From NCBI RefSeq assembly GCF_016937515.1, contig NZ_JAFHKM010000002.1:4645001-4709000 (forward strand): a stretch of DNA of 64,000 nt. Reading direction: 5' to 3'. Shown one piece after another: positions 36,219 through 44,871 of this stretch (position 1 is its first letter; every line of letters begins with the position of its first letter). The position numbers were made by a program, and so were the translations under genes. The notes under the pieces were generated by a model that saw only the letters and a program-made list of their open reading frames with translations, made no database searches and was not told the origin of the DNA. The DNA is from Cohnella algarum. GTDB lineage: Bacteria; Bacillota; Bacilli; Paenibacillales; Paenibacillaceae.

Positions 36219-38177
36219 ATGAAAAGGTCTGCACCATTTTTGAAAGCGATTGCGGTGTTATTGTCGTTTGGGTTGCTGACGGGAGGTTCGCTAGGGGTGC
36301 CGTTTCTTGATAAGGCGTCAGCCGCTGTCGGTTCGATCACCGTTCATTTAACGGAAACGCAAGAGGCTTTCAAAAATCCCTTCAAGGGATTCAGGCCTAC
36401 CCGCTTCATGAATGACACCGGATTTTCGAATCATGAATACGGAACTGTGTTCAAGCACTATATCAAATACACGGATTTGGAAAACGCGGCGTCGGACTCC
36501 GTTCAGAAGATCAAGGATTGGAGCAACGCGGCCTGGGCAGGAATCGAAAGCCAGAATAAAAAGGTGATTCCTCGCGTTTTCATCGTATACCCGAACGGAG
36601 GAGAGTATTGGCCGCAAGGCGTCCCTCACGGCGACGTGACGACGCAATGGACGACGGATGTCTTGAAGAACCGTCTGGTGGCCTTCATCCAGAAGCTTGG
36701 TCAAGCTTGGGATAACGATCCCCGAGTCGCCTATATCGAGCTGGGATTGTGGGGGAATTGGGGAGAGCATCATATTTGGCCGGATACGCTTGCCGACGGG
36801 ACCGATCGCATTCCGCTAAGCTTTCAGACAGCATTAGGCGACGCTGCATCGCAAGCTTTTCAAAACAAGAAAGTTCAGGTAAGGTATCCCGAAACGTTCC
36901 AGAATTATGACTTCGGGTTTTTGTGGGATTCTTTCGCCTTGATCGACGATCTGGCAGGAGGGGAAGGCATTGTTGCAAGAGATGTCTGGAGAACGCAAAT
37001 CAACGGCGGCGAAGTTGCCTACGATTGGGGACAGAAGCATATCCAGCCCGGCGATTCTCCGAATGACACCTTAAGCGATCCGATCCATCGGAACTACGTT
37101 ATCGATTGGATCAAAAAGACGCACACAACCAGTCTTGGTTGGATCGATCTGTACGATGCCGGAAATCCCGCCGTCTCGCAGGGAGCTGCGTTGATGCAGA
37201 AGGAATTCGGATATCGATTCGTCATCAACCAGGCGACATTTTCCGGCAGCGTGGAGCCAGGCGGAACGATGAACGTATCCTTTCAAGTTGTAAACAAAGG
37301 ATCGGCTCCGTTCTATTATGACTGGCCTGTAGAAGCCAGTTTACTGCGCAGCGATCGCACGGTAGCTTGGAAGGGACTTTTCGACAACGTGGACATTCGG
37401 AATTGGATGCCGGGCGACGATTGGAACAGTTCGACACGTCAATATAATCAAGCGCCAGCCGTTCATCAAGTTTCCGGCGCGTTTACCATTCCTTCGAATA
37501 TGCCGGCGGGAACCTACACCTTGGCACTTTCCATTCTTGACCCTTACGGCTACAAGCCAAGCGCCAGATTTGCCAACGCCAATTATTACACAGGCGGGCG
37601 AACGCCGCTCGGAAAAGTGGGAATCGGCATGGATCCCGCCGATCAGAACATAGGTCCTTTCGATAATCTGAAATCGGACAATACGCTTTCGTATAGCCTG
37701 ACTCAAACTCCATATGACGGCGGCATTTCGGGAGGCGGCGGAACGAACGGCTTGCTGCTGGACAACTTCGACAACTCGCCGGGCTGGCCGGGAGCCAACG
37801 ATCTCGGCATATGGGCAGGCGCCAACGGGTTTGCAAACGATGCAGGCGTCATCGAATCGGGGGCGTTGAAGCTTCAATACAACAACAACGGATGGTTCGG
37901 CTCCGATATCAACCAGAGCATCGCGAGCTACTCGAAGATGGTGATTCGCATCAAAGGCGCAAATGGCGGCGAGCAAAATCATTTCCAGCTCACGATCGGC
38001 GGAGTGACGCAAACCTTGGCGGCTTTCAGCGGAGATACGATAACGACCGGCTACAAAGATATTGAAATTGATTTGGCATCGAACGGCGTAAATCGCAGCA
38101 ACCCCGGACAATTGTCGATGTCATTCTGGCATGGAGGGAACAGTTCGATCTGGATCGATGAGATTCGTTTCGAATAA
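36219..38177 (+). CDS. Secreted DUF4832 (glycoside-hydrolase-like) protein
   Basis: The 652-residue protein has a signal peptide cleaved after ASA near residue 35. The next part (FKNPFKGFRPTRFM, PRVFIVYPNGGEYWP, AWDNDPRVAYIELGLWGNWGEHH) matches the DUF4874/DUF4832 pair, a TIM-barrel hydrolase-like fold whose enzymatic role I do not know to be shown. A beta-sandwich follows (VSFQVVNKGSAPFYYDWPVE), then a Gly linker and a C-terminal domain of about 140 residues like a carbohydrate-binding module. GGGAGGG precedes ATG 36219. Under the LacI operator, it probably acts on the polysaccharide or oligosaccharide used by this locus. Confidence 0.78.
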   Translation: MKRSAPFLKAIAVLLSFGLLTGGSLGVPFLDKASAAVGSITVHLTETQEAFKNPFKGFRPTRFMNDTGFSNHEYGTVFKHYIKYTDLENAASDSVQKIKDWSNAAWAGIESQNKKVIPRVFIVYPNGGEYWPQGVPHGDVTTQWTTDVLKNRLVAFIQKLGQAWDNDPRVAYIELGLWGNWGEHHIWPDTLADGTDRIPLSFQTALGDAASQAFQNKKVQVRYPETFQNYDFGFLWDSFALIDDLAGGEGIVARDVWRTQINGGEVAYDWGQKHIQPGDSPNDTLSDPIHRNYVIDWIKKTHTTSLGWIDLYDAGNPAVSQGAALMQKEFGYRFVINQATFSGSVEPGGTMNVSFQVVNKGSAPFYYDWPVEASLLRSDRTVAWKGLFDNVDIRNWMPGDDWNSSTRQYNQAPAVHQVSGAFTIPSNMPAGTYTLALSILDPYGYKPSARFANANYYTGGRTPLGKVGIGMDPADQNIGPFDNLKSDNTLSYSLTQTPYDGGISGGGGTNGLLLDNFDNSPGWPGANDLGIWAGANGFANDAGVIESGALKLQYNNNGWFGSDINQSIASYSKMVIRIKGANGGEQNHFQLTIGGVTQTLAAFSGDTITTGYKDIEIDLASNGVNRSNPGQLSMSFWHGGNSSIWIDEIRFE

Positions 38178-38199
38178 TGGCGTATGAAACGTCAAACAA

Positions 38200-38225
38200 G
38201 ACCGGCCTGCGGGCCGGTCTTCATC
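38200..38225. terminator. Bidirectional terminator between DUF4832 and GH31 genes
   Basis: GACCGGCC pairs with GGCCGGTC around a 4-base loop between two converging genes. T-rich stretches lie on both sides (TTCATCTT on the plus strand, CTTGTTTG on the minus). Confidence 0.7.
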
Positions 38226-38257
38226 TTCTGCCAGGGTGGATAAACGTCCGTTTTCCG

Positions 38258-39795
38258 TTATTGAATTTTTTTAAACCATGGCAACCGGGAAAGAGGAGCC
38301 TTGACTTCGACCCGGATGGGCCCCTCGACTACGCTTCCGTCATCCCCCTGCCATCGGCCTTCCGGAAATTGGATCGTTCGAGTCGTCTGTCCCTTATGCA
38401 AGACCGGGGCAACCAGAATGGATTCGCCAACCATGAATTGATCCTGAACGGAATGGAAGCCTTGATGAGGAAAAACGAATTCCAGACTGCGCAGGATCGG
38501 AAGTCCATCTTTCGCGGCTTGGTTTGCAAGCTCGAAGAGCAGAGGGCCTAATTCCGTTCGAATTCGTACGGCGTCCATGCACCAGGACAATTCGTCGCCG
38601 GTCAAAACTCGCCATGGCGCCATGGAAAACTGCATCACGGGAAATAAAGCCGAGCATTGAACGTAACGGATAAAAAGTTCGGAATCAAAACGGAAATCGG
38701 GCGAATTAATGTCGCCATCCATCCCTCCGCCAACCATGTCGGGACAATTGAAGGCATATCCCAGCAGGCCCTGGGCGATTGCGTTGGGGATTAAGCCCCC
38801 CAGTCCGGTCGCATCCCATGTGTGCGTTTTATCGCGTTGCCGCTGGATGAGCGGCTGTCCTCCGAGTTTCCAGCACATGCGCAATTCGCTAAGCGCGTAG
38901 CCGATTCCCAAACGAGCATAGCATTCGCAATCCTCCATCGGGCGGACAGGGCGCGACCATGCGACGTCCTCCGCAACGTCATTCGTCAGATCGGGCAACA
39001 GGGGTTCTCCCGCGTCCAACTTGAATCCGTCGACCCCGTATCGTTCGATCAGCCTGTCTAACTGCTGCTTGAACCATGCGGATCCTTCCGTGCTCGTGTA
39101 GTCAACGACCGCACTGTACCCGTTCCACCATCTTCTCAGGACAGGAGTGCCGTCCGCATGCTTCATCAAGAGCCCAAGATCGCGCAATTGCCGGAATTTG
39201 ATGCTGTCGGGACTCACATACGGGCATACCCAGAGCATGATTTTAAACCCTAATTCGTGCAAAGCATCGATCATCCCGGCGGGGTCGGGAAATCGATGCT
39301 TGTCGAAGTCCCAGGTTCCATAGTCCTGCATCCAATTATCGTCGATGATGATCACGCCCGGGGGAAAGCCGTTCCGAAGGATGGACCTTGCGTAATCGAG
39401 GAGCTTCTCCTGCGTCGGTTCGTAAAACATTTCGACCCAAGTGCAATATTGCGGCGCTACAAAGGCCAGTTCGTCAGGCATAATGCCGGAAGGGGGAAAT
39501 GCGCATGGCTTGCATGCCGGTAAGCGCCTTGAAGGGTTTCATGTCCGTCTTCAATCCGTATGTCCTGTTTGTGATCGATCGTAAGGGTGTTCTCGTTAAA
39601 TGAAAAGGCAAACGGCTCTTCGCTCCAAATATACCTTCCCCGATTGGAGAGCAGCAAAGGGGACGCTTGATTGTCATCCGTCAAACGCAAATCGCGCGAA
39701 TGCGGACGGCTGCCAAAAGGCATCAAATGCCCTTCGTTTATAACGCCTCCCCACCAGAATTCTCCGGGCTTTCTTTCCAATGTCGTGATCGTCAT
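38258..39795 (-). pseudogene. Glycoside hydrolase family 31 protein, frameshifted as read
   Basis: Two reading frames together cover about 512 residues of a cytoplasmic GH31 glycosidase. The N-terminal beta domain (from ATG 39795, after TAGGAGTG) shifts by -1 at a run of five C near 39490 into the barrel, which begins LAFVAPQYCTWVEMFY. The nucleophile is in DGFKLDAGEP and the likely acid/base Asp in HTWDATGLGG. The KLDAGE form occurs in the branch that includes MYORG and some alpha-galactosidases, rather than in classical alpha-glucosidases. Restoring one C gives HFPPSGIMPDELAF. It has its own TTGCGCAA operator and diverges from the binding-protein gene. Confidence 0.8.
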
Positions 39796-39829
39796 GGCAG
39801 ACACTCCTAAGTCATGTGATGAAAATAAT

Positions 39830-39837
39830 TTGCGCAA
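39830..39837 (-). promoter_or_regulatory. LacI-type operator of the GH31 gene
   Basis: A perfect TTGCGCAA inside an A/T palindrome (AATAATTTGCGCAATTATT). On the minus strand TTGCTT and CATAAT, 17 bases apart, place the transcription start just upstream of it, as at the other two promoters. Confidence 0.6.
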
Positions 39838-39926
39838 TTATTTACTGTTATTATGGATGAATTTATCTTTAAAAGCAAATCTTTTTTATCTTAACAATTA
39901 GGCATTCGATCTTAAAAATGAGGCAT

Positions 39927-39941
39927 TTAAAACGGTTTTAA
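39927..39941. promoter_or_regulatory. Palindrome in the divergent GH31/binding-protein region (cre-like)
   Basis: TTAAAACGGTTTTAA is a perfect 7+1+7 palindrome with the ACGGT core resembling CcpA sites, though it lacks the TG...CA ends. It lies between two sugar promoters, so carbon catabolite control or another regulator is possible. Confidence 0.4.
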
Positions 39942-39994
39942 CCTTCGATTAAAATAAGCTTGTAAAGAGGAAAAGCGTCTTCTTGCTCCATAGT

Positions 39995-40002
39995 TTACGC
40001 AA
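39995..40002 (+). promoter_or_regulatory. Variant LacI-type operator before the binding-protein gene
   Basis: TTACGCAA differs by one base from the TTGCGCAA core and follows a possible -10 (CATAGT, 39989-39994), the same relative position as at the other operators. Confidence 0.4.
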
Positions 40003-40038
40003 AAATTTTCCTTAATCAATTTTCTAGGGGGATGTCAA

Positions 40039-41361
40039 ATGGTAAAACGAAACAAGTTTTCATTCGTGTTTGCGGTTGTCTTCATCGCTTTTGCTTTGGT
40101 TGCCGCTGCATGCAGCGGCGGCTCGAACAACGCATCGGACAAGGGTCCAAACAACAGCGCAGGGGGAACGGCGGAGGAGCCCCAAAAGAATGTAACGCTT
40201 ACCTATGCCATTTGGGATAAAATTCAGCAGCCGGCAATGGAAGCGATTGCGAAGGAGTTCACGGCCGAAAATCCGCATATCGAGATCAAAGTCGAAGTCA
40301 TCCCGTGGGGCGATTATTGGACCAAAATGTCCGCTGCGGCTCCGGCAGGGACGTTGCCCGATGTTTTTTGGATGCACGGAGGTCAATTTGTCAAATATGC
40401 GACGGGCAATTTCCTCGAACCGATCACGAGCAAGGTGCAGGCCGGGGAAATCGATCTGAGCAATTATGCGGCAGACCTTGCTTCCATCTACACGCTGAAC
40501 GGCGAAAATTACGGCGTGCCCAAAGATTTCGACACAATCGGTTTGGCGTACAACAAAGAGCTGTTCGATCAAGCCCATATTCCGTATCCGGACGACACGT
40601 GGGATTACGCGAAGCTTGCCGAGGTTGCCAAGCAATTGAGCCAGCCGGACAAAGGCATCTACGGCTTTGGCGCGAAACTGGACACGCAAACCGGTTATTG
40701 GAACGATATGCTGGCGAATGGCGGGAGTATTTTGTCCGACGATATGAGCAAGTCGGGGTACGACGAACCGGCTTCGATCGAAGCTCTGCAAGCCCGGTAT
40801 CAAATGATTCTCGACGGCGCTTCTCCGACCCACCAGCAAATGACGGATACGGAAGCAACCGAGATGTTCAAGTCCGGAAAATTAGCGATGATCTTTGACG
40901 GGTCCTGGCGGATCAGCGATATAGACGGCAGCGAAATTATCAAGGGAAAATGGGATTGGGCGAAATTGCCTATGGGCAAGGTGAAAAGAGGCAACATCAT
41001 TAACGGCTTGGGCAACGTCATGTCCGTGGCCGGAAAGAACAAGGAAGAAGCCTGGCTGTTCCTCAAGTTCCTCGGTTCCCAAAGAGCAGCGGAAATCACG
41101 GCGGAAATGGGCGCGGCCATTCCGGCATTCAACGGCACTCAAGAAGCGTGGCTGACTTCGAAACCGCATTTGAATCTCAAAGTGTTCACCGATCAAGTCG
41201 CCGATGCGATTCCGTATCCGAGCGGTTCCAAGTCGTACCCGGTATGGTTTGCGAAAGAACCCGAGATTATGTCGCAAGCATGGGGCGGAGCCATCCCGGT
41301 AGAGGAAGCCGCGAAAAAGGTCGCGGAGATGATGAATCAAGCGATAGCCGAAACGAAATAA
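40039..41361 (+). CDS. Sugar ABC transporter substrate-binding lipoprotein (locus 2)
   Basis: A 440-residue family 1 solute-binding protein with signal sequence and lipobox AAAC (SGGSNNAS follows). VTLTYAIWDKIQQPAMEAIAKEF starts the mature fold; PDVFWMHGGQFVKYATGNF and GLAYNKELFDQAHIPYPDDTWDY are typical blocks. AGGGGG precedes ATG 40039. With the two following permeases it forms an importer, again with no ATPase gene in the locus. Confidence 0.92.
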   Translation: MVKRNKFSFVFAVVFIAFALVAAACSGGSNNASDKGPNNSAGGTAEEPQKNVTLTYAIWDKIQQPAMEAIAKEFTAENPHIEIKVEVIPWGDYWTKMSAAAPAGTLPDVFWMHGGQFVKYATGNFLEPITSKVQAGEIDLSNYAADLASIYTLNGENYGVPKDFDTIGLAYNKELFDQAHIPYPDDTWDYAKLAEVAKQLSQPDKGIYGFGAKLDTQTGYWNDMLANGGSILSDDMSKSGYDEPASIEALQARYQMILDGASPTHQQMTDTEATEMFKSGKLAMIFDGSWRISDIDGSEIIKGKWDWAKLPMGKVKRGNIINGLGNVMSVAGKNKEEAWLFLKFLGSQRAAEITAEMGAAIPAFNGTQEAWLTSKPHLNLKVFTDQVADAIPYPSGSKSYPVWFAKEPEIMSQAWGGAIPVEEAAKKVAEMMNQAIAETK

Positions 41362-41387
41362 GCCAACTGTTCAAATGAAAGGGATTC

Positions 41388-41420
41388 GGGGGACGTTCTT
41401 GACGATCGGGAACGTCTCCC
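41388..41420 (+). terminator. Intercistronic hairpin between binding-protein and permease genes
   Basis: GGGGGACGTTC pairs with GAACGTCTCCC around 11 bases and is followed by TTGATAG. A leaky terminator or RNA-stabilising hairpin here would give more binding protein than permease, as is common in these operons. Confidence 0.6.
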
Positions 41421-41438
41421 TTGATAGGGAGTGGTCAG

Positions 41439-42308
41439 ATGAATTCCAGAAGCAGGTATGCGTGGGCCTATTTCATGATCGCGCCGACCCTTATAGGCAC
41501 ACTGGTTTTCTGGGGATGGCCGGTTGTCCAATCGATTTTGCTGGGCTTTCAGCGGTCGGAGAATTTCGGGCTCGAAACGTATTGGGTTGGATTAGACAAC
41601 TATGCGAAGTTGTTTCATGACGAAGAGTTTTGGCAGAATCTCCGCAACACCTTGTACTATGTTGTACTGTTTGTGCCGCTTACGCTTGCGCTCTCTACAT
41701 TTTTCGCCGTCCTGCTGAATACGAAGATCAAAGCCTTGTCCGTTTACCGTGTCGTTTTTTTCTTGCCTCAAGTCACGATGCCCGCAGCGGCGGCGATGGT
41801 TTGGGTCGTCTTGTTCGCTCAGGACTTCGGGCTTGTCAATCATATTTTGGGAACCCGCGTAGCCTGGCTGTCCGATCCCCGTTATGCCATGTTCGTGTTG
41901 GTGATCGTCGGCGTATGGGGGGCGATCGGCTTGAATATGCTGCTGATTCTCGCGGGCTTGCAAGGGATACCTAAAGCGCTTTATGAAGCGGCGGAAATCG
42001 ATGGCGCCCGAAGATTCAACAAATTTCGCTATATTACCGTTCCCATGCTGACGCCGACGCTTTTTTTCACGAGCATCATCCTTTTGATCGGAGCGACGCA
42101 AATTTTCGACTCCATCTATCTGATTATCGGAAAGACGAACGTAGCGCTTCCATCCGTTCGCTCGCTTGTCTATGCGTATTACCAAAACAGCTTCGTTTAT
42201 TTTAATCCCAATTATGGCGCCGCGATTATTAATGTCTTGCTGTTGATTAACCTTTTGCTGACGGGGATTCAATTTGCTTTTCAGAAAAAATGGGTCGTTT
42301 ACGAATAA
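41439..42308 (+). CDS. Sugar ABC transporter permease 1 (locus 2)
   Basis: A 289-residue MalF-like permease with six helices beginning YAWAYFMIAPTLIGTLVFWG. The EAA loop reads GIPKALYEAAEIDGARRFNKFRYITVPMLTP. GGGAGTGG precedes ATG 41439. The second permease starts 17 bases after its stop. Confidence 0.92.
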   Translation: MNSRSRYAWAYFMIAPTLIGTLVFWGWPVVQSILLGFQRSENFGLETYWVGLDNYAKLFHDEEFWQNLRNTLYYVVLFVPLTLALSTFFAVLLNTKIKALSVYRVVFFLPQVTMPAAAAMVWVVLFAQDFGLVNHILGTRVAWLSDPRYAMFVLVIVGVWGAIGLNMLLILAGLQGIPKALYEAAEIDGARRFNKFRYITVPMLTPTLFFTSIILLIGATQIFDSIYLIIGKTNVALPSVRSLVYAYYQNSFVYFNPNYGAAIINVLLLINLLLTGIQFAFQKKWVVYE

Positions 42309-42325
42309 GGAAGGGGGTGACCGAA

Positions 42326-43156
42326 ATGCGCATCTCATCGGCGAGGAAGATCAACTTGATCGTTCATATCATTCTGATCATCAGCGCCGTCGCCATGCTC
42401 GTACCCTTTGTATGGATGGTGCTCACTTCGCTGAAGACAACGACGGAAGCCACGCAAATTCCGATCCGTTATTTTCCCGAGGCCCCCAGCTTAAGAGGAT
42501 ATATCGAGGCGATCAAGCAATCGGAATTTCCATATTACTATTTGAATACCGTGTTCACGGCTTTCATGAAGACCGTGTTTCCGGTCATCTTTAGCTCGAT
42601 GGCGGCATATGCCTTCGCCCGGATCAGGTTTCCGGGAAGTTCGATTCTTTTTGTCGTGATTCTGTCGGTCATGATGGTGCCCAATCCTGTTTTTTATACG
42701 CCGCAATATATGATGATGAGCGACTTGGGCCTGGTCAATACGGTTACTGCGCTTTGGATTACCTCGTTGATCAGCCCGTTTGCTACCTTTCTTTTAAGGC
42801 AATTTTTCTTGTCCATATCTAAAGAATTGGAAGAAGCGGCCGTGTTGGACGGCTGCAATCCATTTCAAATTTATTGGCATATTATGCTTCCTTTAGTCAG
42901 GTCGGCTTTAGTCGCCATTGTCATCATTCAACTGCAGTGGGCATGGAACGAGCTGCAATGGCCGCTCATCATTAACAGCTCGCCCGAGAAGATGACCTTG
43001 TCGTCAGGCATCGCGACACTCGTTTCCATGTTTGGGACGGATTACCCGGTATTGATGGCAGGGGCCTTCATGGCGGTCGTTCCGATGATCGTCCTCTTTT
43101 TTATCTTTCAAAAGCAGTTTATCGAAGGCGTCGCCTTCAGTGCGCATAAAGGGTAA
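42326..43156 (+). CDS. Sugar ABC transporter permease 2 (locus 2)
   Basis: A 276-residue MalG-like permease. KELEEAAVLDGCNPFQIYWH is the EAA loop, and the tail QKQFIEGVAFSAHKG is typical. AAGGGGGTG precedes ATG 42326. A hairpin GCACATG/CATGTGC lies about 35 bases after the stop but lacks a T tract. Confidence 0.92.
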   Translation: MRISSARKINLIVHIILIISAVAMLVPFVWMVLTSLKTTTEATQIPIRYFPEAPSLRGYIEAIKQSEFPYYYLNTVFTAFMKTVFPVIFSSMAAYAFARIRFPGSSILFVVILSVMMVPNPVFYTPQYMMMSDLGLVNTVTALWITSLISPFATFLLRQFFLSISKELEEAAVLDGCNPFQIYWHIMLPLVRSALVAIVIIQLQWAWNELQWPLIINSSPEKMTLSSGIATLVSMFGTDYPVLMAGAFMAVVPMIVLFFIFQKQFIEGVAFSAHKG

Positions 43157-43316
43157 ATCGGGATAACCGAATGTTGGATGGAATCGGGGCACATGACATT
43201 CAAATGCATGTGCTCCTGTTCCTGTCTTTATGGCAGGCACCTTCATGGCGGCAGCGCGCTTTGATAGAATAGGTGTAGGCTAGCTAGAGGCTCTATCGTA
43301 AAGGAGGCAGCGCTTG

Positions 43317-44837
43317 ATGAAACCTGCCGTCATGGGCATGGTTGCGATACTTTTCATGTCTCTGACGTACGTCCTGTACAGTAAATATATCGGCCCCGAC
43401 TTGTCCGATTCGCCTCGATTCGACAATGCCGACGGCGCGGATCGGCCGGAGGGAGACGTGCCGGAATCATTTGTCGCTTTGAAGGTGATTATGCCAGGCG
43501 ATCAGTCGGCTCGAATGGCGGACTTCGTCGAGAATGAATTGAATGATCGGCTTAAGCAAGATTTAAATATGAAGCTTGAATTGACTTATATTCCGTGGTC
43601 CAATTACCAGCAAAAACTGGAACTGGCCTTGTCGACCGGAGGAGATTACGATTTGTTCTGGTACGGCGCGCCATTCGTCTCCGTTTATCACACGAAAGGT
43701 TATATTCAGCCGTTAGACAAGCTTCTCGACCAATATGGGCGGGATCTCGTCGAACAGATTCCCGAAGAAAACTTCGAGCAGAACCGGATCGACGGGAAGC
43801 TTTGGGCGATACCGTCTCAAGCCTTTACGTCCGCCGGGAAATTCTCCTCCGTTATGGTTCGCCAGGATTTGCTGGAGAAGGTCGGCATGTCGGAGGTAAA
43901 CACAATTGCCGATTTGGAACGGTTTTTTGAAAGGATGCACGCCATCGATCCAAGTTATTACGGGTATTTGGAAACCGACCGAGGGCATGAAATGTTGTGG
44001 CGCGAGTTAACGGATCGAAACTACTCCTCGTTGGATGAGCGAATGTTATTTATGGTGGATGAAGATTCCGGGGAAATGCTGAGCTATGTGGAGTCCGATT
44101 TATACAAAAAGGTGGCTCAATTACGCGAGTCATGGGTGGAGAAGGGTATAATTGACCAGAATCTGGTAGGCAATCCGGCGGCGAAGATCGATCAGGAAAA
44201 TGCGGGAAAGCTCCTTTTTCGCGTAGGTGCGGTCTCCAGGGCGATGGAGAACCTGCAAACGGCACGGAACGCCGATCCGAATGCCAGGCTTCGGGAGTAT
44301 TATCTGGCCAAGGAAAAGCCCAAGTTCATTACGACCCCCAGCAATGAAGCCTTTATGATTACGGCTGCGTCGGAAAATCCCGAACGCGCGATGATGTTTA
44401 TGAATTGGATTCTGCGCAGCAAAGAAAATTATCGTTTCATTATTTACGGGGTTGAGGGAAAGGACTACGAACTGGAACAAGGGAAAATCGAGTTTTTGAC
44501 GAATGACCAGTTCATTTACGAATGGATGTGGCGAAACAAGGACTATTTTATCCCGCCTGCCGGCGTAGAGGATGACATCATCCAGGATATGCTGACGAAT
44601 GACGAGAACTCCCGCATTTCCAAGCTGTTCGGGTTTCATTTTAACGAGGCGCCCGTCAAAAATGAGATCGCGCAGGTCATGGCGGTTTACAAGGAAAAAT
44701 TCGAGCCCATCAATTTTGGCTTGGCCAGCTATGAACAATATTATGAAGATGCCATCGCAGCTCTCAAAAAGGCAGGCTTTGACCTTGTCTTTGCCGAATT
44801 AAAAAAACAGTACTCGGAATTCCGACTCCAACATTAG
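43317..44837 (+). CDS. Second extracellular solute-binding-like protein, membrane-anchored
   Basis: A 506-residue family 1 binding-protein relative. It begins with a hydrophobic segment (AVMGMVAILFMSLTYVLY) but has no lipobox Cys, so it is likely held by an uncleaved helix. Blocks such as KLELTYIPWSNYQQKLELAL, YDLFWYGAPFV and the C-terminal EPINFGLASYEQYYEDAIAA fit the LplA/DUF3502 type. AAGGAGG precedes ATG 43317. It lies between the permeases and the sensor kinase; I infer that it may present ligand to the kinase rather than to the transporter. Confidence 0.8.
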   Translation: MKPAVMGMVAILFMSLTYVLYSKYIGPDLSDSPRFDNADGADRPEGDVPESFVALKVIMPGDQSARMADFVENELNDRLKQDLNMKLELTYIPWSNYQQKLELALSTGGDYDLFWYGAPFVSVYHTKGYIQPLDKLLDQYGRDLVEQIPEENFEQNRIDGKLWAIPSQAFTSAGKFSSVMVRQDLLEKVGMSEVNTIADLERFFERMHAIDPSYYGYLETDRGHEMLWRELTDRNYSSLDERMLFMVDEDSGEMLSYVESDLYKKVAQLRESWVEKGIIDQNLVGNPAAKIDQENAGKLLFRVGAVSRAMENLQTARNADPNARLREYYLAKEKPKFITTPSNEAFMITAASENPERAMMFMNWILRSKENYRFIIYGVEGKDYELEQGKIEFLTNDQFIYEWMWRNKDYFIPPAGVEDDIIQDMLTNDENSRISKLFGFHFNEAPVKNEIAQVMAVYKEKFEPINFGLASYEQYYEDAIAALKKAGFDLVFAELKKQYSEFRLQH

Positions 44838-44871
44838 ATGCCGAGCCCGATTTTGAGAGGACGATTCGATC

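Noticed and set aside
43189..43213. Hairpin GCACATG/CATGTGC after permease 2 as a terminator
   Set aside because: No T tract follows, and the downstream genes seem to belong to the same locus.
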